The position numbers were made by a program, and so were the translations under genes. A stretch of 64,000 nucleotides of DNA from Bacteroidota bacterium (lineage in GTDB: Bacteria > Bacteroidota > Bacteroidia > 2-12-FULL-35-15), in contig JADKIU010000002.1 in NCBI GenBank assembly GCA_016722565.1, positions 62,001 through 126,000 of the forward strand, read 5' to 3'. The notes under the pieces are model-generated. The model was not told the DNA's origin and ran no database searches. It worked only from the letters and a program-made list of their open reading frames with translations. Below, piece by piece: positions 45,323 to 53,791 of this stretch (position 1 is the stretch's first letter; each line of letters opens with the position of its first letter).

Positions 45323-46452
45323 TTAGTTATTTGTTGTTGGTTAATTGTTTCTGTCACCGAAACATTTCCATTGACAATATTAAACACTTTTATATCTACA
45401 TCACCGGATTGAAACAAATCTGCCAATCGGGTAGGGTGGGTGTCGGTAATGAATAATTGTCCGAATTTATCGCTGCTGACAATTTCCATCAGTTGTTTTA
45501 CACGTAAATCATCCAGTTTATCATAGATATCATCAAGCAATAAAATAGGCGTAATGTTTTTTATTTTTTTGATAAAATCGAACTGTGCCAATTTAAGTGC
45601 AATTAAAAATGATTTCTGTTGTCCTTGTGATGCAAATTTTTTAATGGGGTAATCATTGATGGTAAATTCCAAATCATCTTTGTGAATACCAACAGAAGTA
45701 TATTCAATTGCACGGTCGCGGTTCAATGCTTTTTCCAATACCTCTTCAAATGAGTTTTCATTCAAATGGGAGATGTATTGAATGTTCACCTTTTCTTTTC
45801 CTCCAGAAATAAGTTCATAATAGGTTTGAAAGGTGGATACAAAGTTTTTGATGAAATTTTGTCGACTTGCATGTACACTTTTCCCGTGTTCAATCAGTTG
45901 CATATCCCAAATTTCCAAAGAGGTTTTATCAAATTGCCGACTATCGCCAAATTGCTTCAACAATGCATTTCTGTGAGAGAGGACTTTGTTATAGCTGATT
46001 AAACGTTCGAGGTAATCTCTATCGAATTGAGCGATAACACTATCGATGAATCTTCTTCTACTTTCGCTACCTTCGGTAATAAGTTCTGAGTCGGCAGGGG
46101 AAATCATCACAAGCGGGTAGAGGCCAATATGGTCTGCTAGGCGGGAATATTCCTTTTTGTTGCGTTTGAACTGTTTTTTCTGGTTGCGTTTTAATCCGCA
46201 ATAAATCTCATCGTCTTGTTCCGGCATCTCAAAAATCCCTTGAACCATAAAAAAAGAGGCATTATGGAGGATATTTTGGCTATCAATGGGGTTAAAAAAG
46301 CTCTTACAGAAGGATAAATAGTGAATGGCATCTAAAATATTGGTCTTTCCCTCGCCATTATTGCCTGTTAGGCAGTTTACCTGCTTGCTGAAGCTCAATT
46401 CGGCTTCGGGGTAATTTTTAAAATTTAAGACAGATAACTTCTTTAAAAACAT
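45319..46452 (-). CDS. recF: DNA replication and repair protein RecF
   Basis: 377 aa. SMC-like ATPase: N-terminal KLSVLNFKNYPEAELSF, Walker A LTGNNGEGKTNILDAIHYLS, signature FASQGQQKSFLIALKLAQF, and Walker B PILLLDDIYDKLDD. Known: RecF acts with RecO and RecR in loading RecA at gaps. It is divergent from the TPR gene at 46.6 kb, with a 187-base intergenic region. Confidence 0.96.
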   Translation of the reverse strand: MFLKKLSVLNFKNYPEAELSFSKQVNCLTGNNGEGKTNILDAIHYLSFCKSFFNPIDSQNILHNASFFMVQGIFEMPEQDDEIYCGLKRNQKKQFKRNKKEYSRLADHIGLYPLVMISPADSELITEGSESRRRFIDSVIAQFDRDYLERLISYNKVLSHRNALLKQFGDSRQFDKTSLEIWDMQLIEHGKSVHASRQNFIKNFVSTFQTYYELISGGKEKVNIQYISHLNENSFEEVLEKALNRDRAIEYTSVGIHKDDLEFTINDYPIKKFASQGQQKSFLIALKLAQFDFIKKIKNITPILLLDDIYDKLDDLRVKQLMEIVSSDKFGQLFITDTHPTRLADLFQSGDVDIKVFNIVNGNVSVTETINQQQITK

Positions 46453-46603
46453 GCGATTTTAATCCTAAAATAGTCCGGTTTTATCCACTACAGTCCTTTT
46501 TAGCAAAAGCAAGCAGGAAAACGAACTGAATGGTAAAAATAACCAAAAAACAGCCCAAAATTCAGATTGTTCAGAATTAATTATAGATATTGCAAAAAAA
46601 ACT

Positions 46604-46611
46604 TATTTTTG
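46604..46611 (+). promoter_or_regulatory. -7 promoter element for the TPR protein gene
   Basis: TATTTTTG matches TAnnTTTG, 28 bases before the ATG at 46640. No convincing -33 partner was seen. Confidence 0.5.
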
Positions 46612-46639
46612 CAGTCCATTAACAAGATTTAATAAGATT

Positions 46640-47326
46640 ATGGCAAAACAAATTAATGACGAACCAATCGTTGACGTAGAACAAGCATTTAGTAAAACTG
46701 AACTTTATATTGAACAAAACAAGAAAAGTTTGGGGATTATATTTGTAGCAATAGTTGCCTTGGTGGGTGGATATTTTGCATATAAATTCTGGTATGTAGC
46801 AGGTGAAGAAACCAAAGCAAGAGCAGAAATGTTTGTTGCTGAAGATTATTTTGGAAAAGACTCTATTGATTTAGCGATGAATGGAGACAAAAATGGTTCT
46901 ATTGGTTTTATAGAAATTGTTGAAAATTATGGAGTTACGCCTTCTGGAAATTTAGCAGAGTATTATTTAGGAATGTGTTACCTTAAAAAAGGACAATACG
47001 AAGAAGCAATTGCTCATTTAGAAGAATTTGATGGAAAAGATCAAATTGTTGCACCATTAGCTACTGCTGGAATTGGTGATGCGCATATGGAATTAGGAAG
47101 AGTGGATGAAGCCATTACATTTTATTTAAAGGCTGCAGAGCAAAACAATAACTTGTTTGATTCTCCTATCTGTTTGAAAAAAGCAGGTTTGGCATACGAG
47201 GAAAAACAAAATTATGGAGATGCAGTTAAAATTTACGAACGCATTAAAAACGAATATGCTGAAACTACTGAAGGAAGAGAAATGGATAAATTCATTGCTC
47301 GTGCAAAAGTGTTAGGCAATTTATAA
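46640..47326 (+). CDS. membrane-anchored TPR protein (YfgM-like)
   Basis: 228 aa with a short cytosolic N-terminus, one TM helix (LGIIFVAIVALVGGYFAYKFW, about residues 32-52), and periplasmic TPRs (LAEYYLGMCYLKKGQYEEAIAHL, GIGDAHMELGRVDEAITFYLKAA). This layout matches E. coli YfgM, a partner of the Sec translocon and periplasmic chaperones; the link is by similarity of shape. It is followed by ribH behind a terminator. Confidence 0.85.
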   Translation: MAKQINDEPIVDVEQAFSKTELYIEQNKKSLGIIFVAIVALVGGYFAYKFWYVAGEETKARAEMFVAEDYFGKDSIDLAMNGDKNGSIGFIEIVENYGVTPSGNLAEYYLGMCYLKKGQYEEAIAHLEEFDGKDQIVAPLATAGIGDAHMELGRVDEAITFYLKAAEQNNNLFDSPICLKKAGLAYEEKQNYGDAVKIYERIKNEYAETTEGREMDKFIARAKVLGNL

Positions 47327-47346
47327 AAGTAAATTTAAAGGAGTTT

Positions 47347-47380
47347 AAAGGTGATTTTTGTAAAAGAATCACCTTTTTTT
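47347..47380 (+). terminator. Rho-independent terminator
   Basis: 10-bp arms aaaggtgatt / aatcaccttt (47347-47356 with 47367-47376) and a T-run, after the TPR gene. Confidence 0.88.
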
Positions 47381-47418
47381 ATAACAGAATAATACAACAT
47401 TTAACTTTTAGCGAAGCG

Positions 47419-47913
47419 ATGTCATCAGCAAATAAAAACTTATCAAATTTCGAAGGAAGTGAAATTCCATCCGGCAAAGGGATGCGTATCGGTATCGTGG
47501 TGGCTGAATGGAATATTGCCATTACCGGAGCTTTACGTGATGGGGCGATGAATACATTGCTGAAGAATGGAGTTGCCGAAAAAGATATTGTTTTGAAATA
47601 TGTTCCAGGTAGTTTGGAACTAACCATGGGAGCGCAATTTTTATGTGAGGATAAAACTATTGATGCCGTGATTACTTTAGGTTGTGTTATTCAAGGGGAA
47701 ACCCGTCATTTTGATTTTATCTGCGATGCAGTTGCACATGGTGTAACCACTGTGAGTTTGAAATACAATAAGCCGGTTATTTTTGGTGTTCTCACTCCAA
47801 ATACGATTCAGCAAGCCGAAGATAGAGCTGGAGGTAAGCATGGCAATAAAGGCGATGAAGCAGCAGTAACGGCATTAAAAATGATTGCTCTGAAAAAAGA
47901 ATTGCACTTTTAA
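47419..47913 (+). CDS. ribH: 6,7-dimethyl-8-ribityllumazine synthase
   Basis: 164 aa. Condenses 5-amino-6-ribitylaminouracil with 3,4-dihydroxybutanone phosphate, the penultimate riboflavin step, as a large oligomer in the cytosol. Visible: IVVAEWNIAITGALRDGAM, VPGSLELTMGAQFL, LGCVIQGETRHFDFICDAVAHG with the catalytic His, and FGVLTPNTIQQAEDRAGGKHGNKGDEAA. No FMN riboswitch hallmark is seen in its short leader. It stands apart from other rib genes. Confidence 0.97.
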   Translation: MSSANKNLSNFEGSEIPSGKGMRIGIVVAEWNIAITGALRDGAMNTLLKNGVAEKDIVLKYVPGSLELTMGAQFLCEDKTIDAVITLGCVIQGETRHFDFICDAVAHGVTTVSLKYNKPVIFGVLTPNTIQQAEDRAGGKHGNKGDEAAVTALKMIALKKELHF

Positions 47914-47988
47914 GAGTGGTCTATCCCAATTTATTTATTGTTGCAATTGTAATTTCGAGTTACAGATAGAAACAATCCGGTCTATTCT

Positions 47989-48342
47989 CTAAAGTATCTC
48001 CTTGTTTTTTTTATTTAGCAATAACCTCTTGGTGTAAAAATAACTTACACAAATCATTCCTGCTATAAATGGAATAGCTGCAAAATATTTCAATTCTTCG
48101 TGTTTTACAAACTCGCATACCATCCAATAGGAGTTGGCTGAAATCCAAAAACTAATGGCAGTTTTAATCCAAAATTCATCGTCCTTTTCTTTCCAAGCAG
48201 AATAAGCAATGATTAAGGATACCGTAAGTGTTGGTATAATCATTATTATTCCCATAATTCTCCACTCCATCATCCAGCAAGTATCTTTCAATAGCCATAG
48301 CGGGATATGTATGTTTTCGTAGTGATGTATTTTATGTGTCAT
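47989..48342 (-). CDS. hypothetical membrane protein (117 aa)
   Basis: From MTHKIHHYENIHIPLW (a start four codons upstream is possible). It has four hydrophobic segments (MGIIMIIPTLTVSLIIAYSA, TAISFWISANSYWMVCEFV, FAAIPFIAGMICVSYFY), and His-rich and Trp-rich loops. Convergent with ribH. No recognised family. Confidence 0.7.
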   Translation of the reverse strand: MTHKIHHYENIHIPLWLLKDTCWMMEWRIMGIIMIIPTLTVSLIIAYSAWKEKDDEFWIKTAISFWISANSYWMVCEFVKHEELKYFAAIPFIAGMICVSYFYTKRLLLNKKNKEIL

Positions 48343-48430
48343 ATAAAAAAGCAAAAAGGTTGATATTGCTAAGGTACTAATTTCTCTGTTTTCAAAGCCT
48401 CATCTTGTTAATTCAAATCCATTTCAAATA

Positions 48431-48495
48431 TGATAAAAGTCAGTTTTTGGATTGAAAATCATCATTTTCATCTTACAGATTAACCTGCACTTTTG
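48431..48495 (+). promoter_or_regulatory. FNR/CRP-type site and -7 element before the ygaP-like/ccoI unit
   Basis: tgataaaagtca (48431-48442) is a dyad with half-sites TGAT and GTCA. A -7-like CACTTTTG at 48488-48495 follows, its last G 58.5 bases from the dyad centre. The same centre-to-G distance is found before ccoS (51.2 kb). This fits class I activation by an FNR/CRP-family regulator under low oxygen. The regulator gene is not in the window. Confidence 0.5.
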
Positions 48496-48531
48496 TAATG
48501 TAAATATGAACTCACATTAATTAATTTGAAT

Positions 48532-48735
48532 ATGAAAAAGAACATTGGAAAAATAGACAAAGCAGTACGAATTTTCATTGGTGTAGCCATTATCCTTTTC
48601 GGAGCTACAAATAATAGCGTTTGGGGGATTTTAGGAATAATTCCAATTATCACTTCACAAATTGGGGTTTGTCCGATTTACTCAATTATCGGAATCAGTA
48701 CAAATTCAAAAGAGCAATTTGTTACAAAAAAGTAG
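48532..48735 (+). CDS. YgaP-like DUF2892 small membrane protein (67 aa)
   Basis: MKKNIGKIDKAVRIFIGVAI is the typical DUF2892 start, followed by LFGATNNSVWGILGIIPI and ITSQIGVCPIYSIIGIST. Two short TM helices with a conserved Cys-Pro. Known: this domain is found fused to rhodanese in YgaP or alone, and is common near oxidase and sulfur genes. It leads the ccoI gene by 9 bases, probably in one transcript. Confidence 0.85.
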   Translation: MKKNIGKIDKAVRIFIGVAIILFGATNNSVWGILGIIPIITSQIGVCPIYSIIGISTNSKEQFVTKK

Positions 48736-48744
48736 TCCTACTTT

Positions 48745-51150
48745 ATGCAATTGCATTACAATATAAAAGAAGTCGGTCAACATGTTCACTGCTACCATTG
48801 TGGTGAGGATTGTGCCGATACTCCAATTGTATTTGATGAAAAAGAGTTTTGTTGTGACGGTTGCAAATTGGTGTATGAGCTTTTAAATGAAAACAATCTT
48901 TGCACGTATTATTCTCTAAATGCAAATCCTGGCATTCACCTTAAAAATGCTGTTCCTGCCGAGCGTTTCTTATATTTAGATGACAAAGAGGTTAATCAAA
49001 AGTTGATTCATTTCACAGAAGGGGATGAGTCGCGCGTGATTTTTTATGTCCCTAAAATGCACTGCAGTTCTTGCATTTGGTTGTTGGAAAATCTCCAACG
49101 AATCAATCCGGGAATCCATAGTTCTACTGTAAATTTCCTGAAAAAAGAAGTTGCTATTTCATTCAATAATAAAGAAGTGCTATTGTCTGCTATTGTTGAT
49201 TTATTAGCAAACATTGGTTATGAACCGTTAATTAGTTTAAACGATTTAGAGAAAAAGAAAGAAAAAAGAGTTAATAAAACTGAAATAATAAAAATTGGGA
49301 TTGCCGGTTTCTGTTTCGGAAACATAATGATGTTAAGCTTTCCTGAGTATTTTTCACTTGGAAATTTCTATGATCAAAACAACTTAAAACAGTTTTTTGG
49401 AATTGTAAATTTGGTGCTTTCTCTTCCTGTATTTTTTTATGCAGCTTCCGAATTTTTTATTTCTGCTTGGAAAGGAATTCAACAAAAGTTCTTAAACATT
49501 GACCTTCCAATTGCATTTGCAATAGTAGTCACCTTTGCAAGAAGCATCTATGAGATTGCTAGTGGAACGGGTGCGGGATATTTGGATTCAATGACCGGAA
49601 TAGTGTTTGTTATGTTGGTTGGTCGCTACTTTCAAAATCTTACCTACGATAATTTATCATTTGATCGGGATTATAAATCTTACTTTCCGATATCTGTATC
49701 TTTAATACTATCCGGAAAGGAAAAAAGCATTCCCGTTTCTCAGTTAAAAAAAGGAAATCGAATTTTGGTTCGGAATAATGAGATTATCCCCGCTGATTCC
49801 ATATTAAAAAGTGATACAACGTACATCGATTATAGTTTTGTAACCGGTGAATCCCGTCCGATAAAAAAAGTAAAAGGGGACTTGATTTATGCAGGAGGTC
49901 GCCAATTACAAGCGGCAGTTGAATTGGAAGTGGAGAAAGAAGTTTCTCAAAGTTATTTAACTGGTTTGTGGAATAAAGAAACAACCAGTACGAAAGAATC
50001 ACAATCCTTTATTCATGTAACGAGTAAGTACTTTACAATCGTGCTTTTTACGATAGCACTTTCTGGATTTTTATATTGGTCCTTAACGGATGTCAACAGA
50101 GGGCTAAATGCGCTTACTGCTGTTTTAATTGTTGCTTGCCCATGTGCATTATTGCTATCAGCAACGTTCACCAATGGTAATCTATTGAGAGCATTTGGGA
50201 AAAGTAAGTTCTACGTTAAGAATGCTTTGGTGGCTGAAAAACTTGCAAAAATTGACACAATAGTTTTTGATAAAACCGGTACTATTACGCATGGTTCATC
50301 CGTGAAATTTGTCGGCAAGCAATTGTCAGCGGAGCAGCAATCCATCGTTGCTACAGTCACATCGAATTCGTTACATCCTTTAAGCAGAAAAATTTATGAG
50401 CTTTTTGCCGATACTGTAAAATTAACAATCAACGATTTTAAAGAAATACAAGGCCAAGGAATTCAAGCTGAAGTGGGAGGGAAGTATATAGTTTTTGGTT
50501 CTGAATATTTTGTAACTGGTAAAAGAAATACGGTTGCCTCTACAACAAGCAATGTTTTTTTATCTGTTGATGGAATTGTATTAGGTTATTTTACAATCAA
50601 TAGTTCGTATCGTGAAGGTATTTTAGAATTGATACATGAATTGGATAAGACCTATGAAATACATCTGATTTCTGGTGATAACGATTCGGAAAGAACTGCA
50701 TTACAAAAAATCATTCGTAATCCGAAACACTTACATTTTAATCAAAGTCCGGAAGATAAACTTGCTTATATCCGGTCCTTGCAAGATGCAGGGAAAAAAG
50801 TAATCATGTTGGGCGATGGATTAAATGATGCCGGAGCATTGTTGCAGAGTGATATCGGGATTTCAGTTTCGGATGACATTAACAATTTTTCGCCATCCTG
50901 TGATGCTATATTGCACGGAGATTCTTTCCGTAAATTGAAAGGGTTGCTTGATTTTTCGAAGAGCGGTAAAAATGTTATTCTGATCAGTTTTATCATGTCG
51001 ATTTTATACAATATTGTCGGTATTTCATTTGCTGTTCAGGGTGATTTATCACCCGTGATTGCTGCAATATTAATGCCCGCGAGTTCTATTTCAATTGTTT
51101 TGCTGACGACATTGTCAACAAGTTTTTTAGCATATAAAAAAGGACTTTGA
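48745..51150 (+). CDS. ccoI: copper-translocating P-type ATPase for cbb3 oxidase (CcoI/FixI)
   Basis: 801 aa. The N-terminal Cys cluster (CYHCGEDC, CCDGCKLVYELL; PF12156-like) precedes an HMA domain with MHCSSCIW. TM helices follow, then the CPC motif in IVACPCALLLSATF, phosphorylation site FDKTGTITHG, HP in SLHPLSRK, and hinge MLGDGLNDAGAL. Known: CcoI/FixI exports copper for assembly of the CuB centre of cbb3 oxidase. It starts the cco gene group; ccoS follows after 134 bases with its own putative promoter. Confidence 0.95.
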   Translation: MQLHYNIKEVGQHVHCYHCGEDCADTPIVFDEKEFCCDGCKLVYELLNENNLCTYYSLNANPGIHLKNAVPAERFLYLDDKEVNQKLIHFTEGDESRVIFYVPKMHCSSCIWLLENLQRINPGIHSSTVNFLKKEVAISFNNKEVLLSAIVDLLANIGYEPLISLNDLEKKKEKRVNKTEIIKIGIAGFCFGNIMMLSFPEYFSLGNFYDQNNLKQFFGIVNLVLSLPVFFYAASEFFISAWKGIQQKFLNIDLPIAFAIVVTFARSIYEIASGTGAGYLDSMTGIVFVMLVGRYFQNLTYDNLSFDRDYKSYFPISVSLILSGKEKSIPVSQLKKGNRILVRNNEIIPADSILKSDTTYIDYSFVTGESRPIKKVKGDLIYAGGRQLQAAVELEVEKEVSQSYLTGLWNKETTSTKESQSFIHVTSKYFTIVLFTIALSGFLYWSLTDVNRGLNALTAVLIVACPCALLLSATFTNGNLLRAFGKSKFYVKNALVAEKLAKIDTIVFDKTGTITHGSSVKFVGKQLSAEQQSIVATVTSNSLHPLSRKIYELFADTVKLTINDFKEIQGQGIQAEVGGKYIVFGSEYFVTGKRNTVASTTSNVFLSVDGIVLGYFTINSSYREGILELIHELDKTYEIHLISGDNDSERTALQKIIRNPKHLHFNQSPEDKLAYIRSLQDAGKKVIMLGDGLNDAGALLQSDIGISVSDDINNFSPSCDAILHGDSFRKLKGLLDFSKSGKNVILISFIMSILYNIVGISFAVQGDLSPVIAAILMPASSISIVLLTTLSTSFLAYKKGL

Positions 51151-51197
51151 TGTATTATTGATAACTAAATAGTTGAAAATCAACACTATTTGAAATT

Positions 51198-51263
51198 ATG
51201 ACAATTATCATATTTGGCTGTGACGGGACTCATAATTCTATTCCCAGCAAGTAAATAGATTTG
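51198..51263 (+). promoter_or_regulatory. FNR/CRP-type site and promoter before ccoS-ccoNOQP
   Basis: atgacaattatcat (51198-51211) is an inverted repeat with half-sites ATGAC and ATCAT; the core TGAC-N4-ATCA is typical of FNR-family boxes. TAGATTTG (51256-51263) matches the -7 consensus exactly. The distance from dyad centre (51204.5) to the last G is 58.5 bases, the same as at 48.4 kb. Start of ccoS follows at 51284. A second small dyad, gttga-aaa-tcaac, is at about 51171-51183. Confidence 0.6.
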
Positions 51264-51283
51264 TCGCATAAAATACTAATTCT

Positions 51284-51460
51284 ATGAGTGCGCTATTTGT
51301 TTTAATCTGTATAAGTATCATCGTTGCTCTGCTTTTTTTAGTAGCGTTTATTTGGAGCGTGAGAAGCGGACAATATGATGATGATTATACGCCTTCCGTA
51401 AGAATGTTATTCGATAATGAAATTCCAACAAAAGAAAAAAAATCAATAAAAAATCAATAG
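51284..51460 (+). CDS. ccoS: cbb3 oxidase maturation protein CcoS
   Basis: 58 aa, too short for routine ORF cut-offs. One N-terminal TM helix (LFVLICISIIVALLFLVAFIW) is followed by the CcoS-typical SVRSGQYDDDYTPSVRMLFD, then a Lys-rich tail. Known: CcoS is needed for insertion of haem and copper into CcoN. It ends three bases before ccoNO. Confidence 0.92.
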   Translation: MSALFVLICISIIVALLFLVAFIWSVRSGQYDDDYTPSVRMLFDNEIPTKEKKSIKNQ

Positions 51461-51463
51461 ATT

Positions 51464-53593
51464 ATGAATGTAGAAAAATTTTCGTACGACAATAAGATTG
51501 TAAAACATTTTGCTTTTGCAACAATAATATGGGGTTTGGTGGGAATGTTGGTCGGTTTGTGGGTATCACTCCAAATGATTTATCCCACATTGAATATTCT
51601 TCCACAAACATCGTTCGGACGATTAAGACCATTACATACGAATGCGGTTATTTTTGCATTTGTCGGTAATGGTATTTTTATGGGCGTTTATTACTCATTA
51701 CAGCGGTTATGTAAAGCCCGAATGTTTAGTGATACGTTGAGTAAAATTCACTTTTGGGCGTGGCAATTAATCATTGTTGCTGCGGCACTAACTCTTCCAT
51801 TTGGTATTACAACAGGTAAAGAATATGCAGAGTTGGAATGGCCAATCGACATCGCTATCACATTAGTTTGGGTAGTTTTTGGATGGAATATGTTCGGAAC
51901 AATCATCAAAAGAAGAGAGCGTCATTTATATGTTGGTATTTGGTTTTATATCGCAACATTTGTTACGGTAGCGGTTTTACACATTGTAAATTCATTTGAA
52001 TTACCGGTTTCCATGTTTAAAAGTTATTCATGGTATGCGGGTGTTCAAGATGCCTTGGTGCAGTGGTGGTATGGTCACAATGCGGTTGCGTTTTTCTTAA
52101 CTACTCCTTACTTAGGTTTAATGTATTATTTTATTCCTAAAGCAGCTGAACGTCCAGTTTATTCTTACCGATTATCTATCATTCACTTTTGGGCCTTGAT
52201 TTTCTTATACATCTGGGCTGGTCCTCACCACTTATTGTATACTGCTTTACCTGATTGGGCACAATCGTTAGGTGTTGTATTTTCCATTATGTTGATTGCT
52301 CCATCTTGGGGTGGAATGATCAATGGTTTGTTGACCTTAAGAGGTGCATGGGATAAAGTTCGTGAGAGTGTGGTTTTGAAATTTATGGTGGTTGCCGTAA
52401 CAGCATATGGTATGGCAACTTTTGAAGGTCCAATGCTTTCGTTGAAGAAAGTAAATGCGGTAGCGCATTTTACAGATTGGATTGTTGCACACGTTCACGT
52501 TGGTGCTCTAGGTTGGAATGGATTCTTAACATTCGGTATTTTATATTGGTTAATTCCGAAAATATTCAGAACCAATCTATACTCTACAAAATTAGCAAAC
52601 TGGCATTTCTGGTTAGGTTCATTAGGTATCTTGTTTTATGCGGTACCATTATATTGGGCGGGGTTCACACAATATTTGATGTGGCAAGAATTTACTCCTG
52701 AAGGATTTTTGAAGTACACGAATTTCCTTGAAACTGTAACTCAACTTCGCTCGATGTACATGATGCGTTCATTAGGTGGAACGATGTATTTGATTGGTTT
52801 TATTATAATGGCATATAATATTTTCAAAACAGTGAAAATAGGTTCATTCCTTGCGAATGAAGATGCTGAAGCACCAGCATTGGTTAAAAATGAAGGAGCA
52901 CATACTGGAGAACACTGGCACCGTTGGATTGAACGTAGACCAATCACATTAATGATTGTGAGTCTAGTGGTTGTGTTAATTGGTGGTATTATGGAAATGG
53001 TGCCTACGTTTTTAGTAAAATCAAATATTCCAACTATTGCGAGCGTGAAACCATATACACCTTTGGAATTACAAGGTAGAGACATATATGTTAGAGAAGG
53101 TTGTTATACCTGTCACTCACAAATGGTTCGTCCTTTGCGTTTTGAAACAGAACGTTACGGTGAATACTCTAAAGCAGGCGAATTTGTATATGATCATCCA
53201 TTCCAATGGGGTTCAAAACGTACCGGTCCGGATTTGGCGCGATTGAATAATAAGTATCCTGATTCATGGCATTATAATCATATGCTGGATCCTACCACGA
53301 TGTCACCGGGTTCTATCATGCCAACGTATGCTTTTATGTTGGATGATGCAATCGATACCGCTTCTACACCTGCAAAGATTAGAGCGATGATGAAGCTGGG
53401 TGTCCCTTATCCGAAGGGGTATGATAAGATTGCGAATGCGGACTTAATTAAACAAGCAGATCAAATTACTGCAAGTCTTAAAAAGGATAAAATTGAATCG
53501 TTAAATGATAGAGAAATCATTGCAATGATTGCCTACTTACAACGCTTAGGTAAAGATATTAAAGCGGAAAATGCTAAATCAACAACTAAATAA
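51464..53593 (+). CDS. ccoN: cbb3-type cytochrome c oxidase fused subunits I and II (CcoNO)
   Basis: 709 aa fusion. The CcoN part (about 1-480) has 12 TM helices and His ligands in RPLHTNAVIFAFVGNG, WWYGHNAVAFFLTTPYLG (Cu-B His and active-site Tyr), GPHHLLYTALPDWAQ and VAHVHVGALGWNGF. The CcoO part has one TM helix and haem c site REGCYTCHSQMVRPL, with axial Met in GSIMPTYAFM. Known: Bacteroidota commonly have this N-O fusion. It reduces oxygen at low tension in the inner membrane. It is followed closely by ccoQ and ccoP. Confidence 0.96.
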   Translation: MNVEKFSYDNKIVKHFAFATIIWGLVGMLVGLWVSLQMIYPTLNILPQTSFGRLRPLHTNAVIFAFVGNGIFMGVYYSLQRLCKARMFSDTLSKIHFWAWQLIIVAAALTLPFGITTGKEYAELEWPIDIAITLVWVVFGWNMFGTIIKRRERHLYVGIWFYIATFVTVAVLHIVNSFELPVSMFKSYSWYAGVQDALVQWWYGHNAVAFFLTTPYLGLMYYFIPKAAERPVYSYRLSIIHFWALIFLYIWAGPHHLLYTALPDWAQSLGVVFSIMLIAPSWGGMINGLLTLRGAWDKVRESVVLKFMVVAVTAYGMATFEGPMLSLKKVNAVAHFTDWIVAHVHVGALGWNGFLTFGILYWLIPKIFRTNLYSTKLANWHFWLGSLGILFYAVPLYWAGFTQYLMWQEFTPEGFLKYTNFLETVTQLRSMYMMRSLGGTMYLIGFIIMAYNIFKTVKIGSFLANEDAEAPALVKNEGAHTGEHWHRWIERRPITLMIVSLVVVLIGGIMEMVPTFLVKSNIPTIASVKPYTPLELQGRDIYVREGCYTCHSQMVRPLRFETERYGEYSKAGEFVYDHPFQWGSKRTGPDLARLNNKYPDSWHYNHMLDPTTMSPGSIMPTYAFMLDDAIDTASTPAKIRAMMKLGVPYPKGYDKIANADLIKQADQITASLKKDKIESLNDREIIAMIAYLQRLGKDIKAENAKSTTK

Positions 53594-53599
53594 AATAGG

Positions 53600-53782
53600 A
53601 TGAAATTTATAAACTATTTAGAATCAATTGCCGGAATTGAAATATTCCCATTGATATCGTTAACACTTTTCTTTACATTTTTTGTAGTACTTACTATTTG
53701 GGTAATAAAAGTGGACAAAAACAGAATTGTGGAAATGAAAAATATTCCATTGAATGAATCAAATGAGTCAAATCACCAATAA
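53600..53782 (+). CDS. ccoQ: cbb3 oxidase small subunit CcoQ
   Basis: 60 aa with one TM helix (IFPLISLTLFFTFFVVLTIWV) and the polar tail VDKNRIVEMKNIPL. Six bases after ccoNO and nine before ccoP. Known: CcoQ stabilises the oxidase core. Confidence 0.85.
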   Translation: MKFINYLESIAGIEIFPLISLTLFFTFFVVLTIWVIKVDKNRIVEMKNIPLNESNESNHQ

Positions 53783-53791
53783 ATTTTATTT

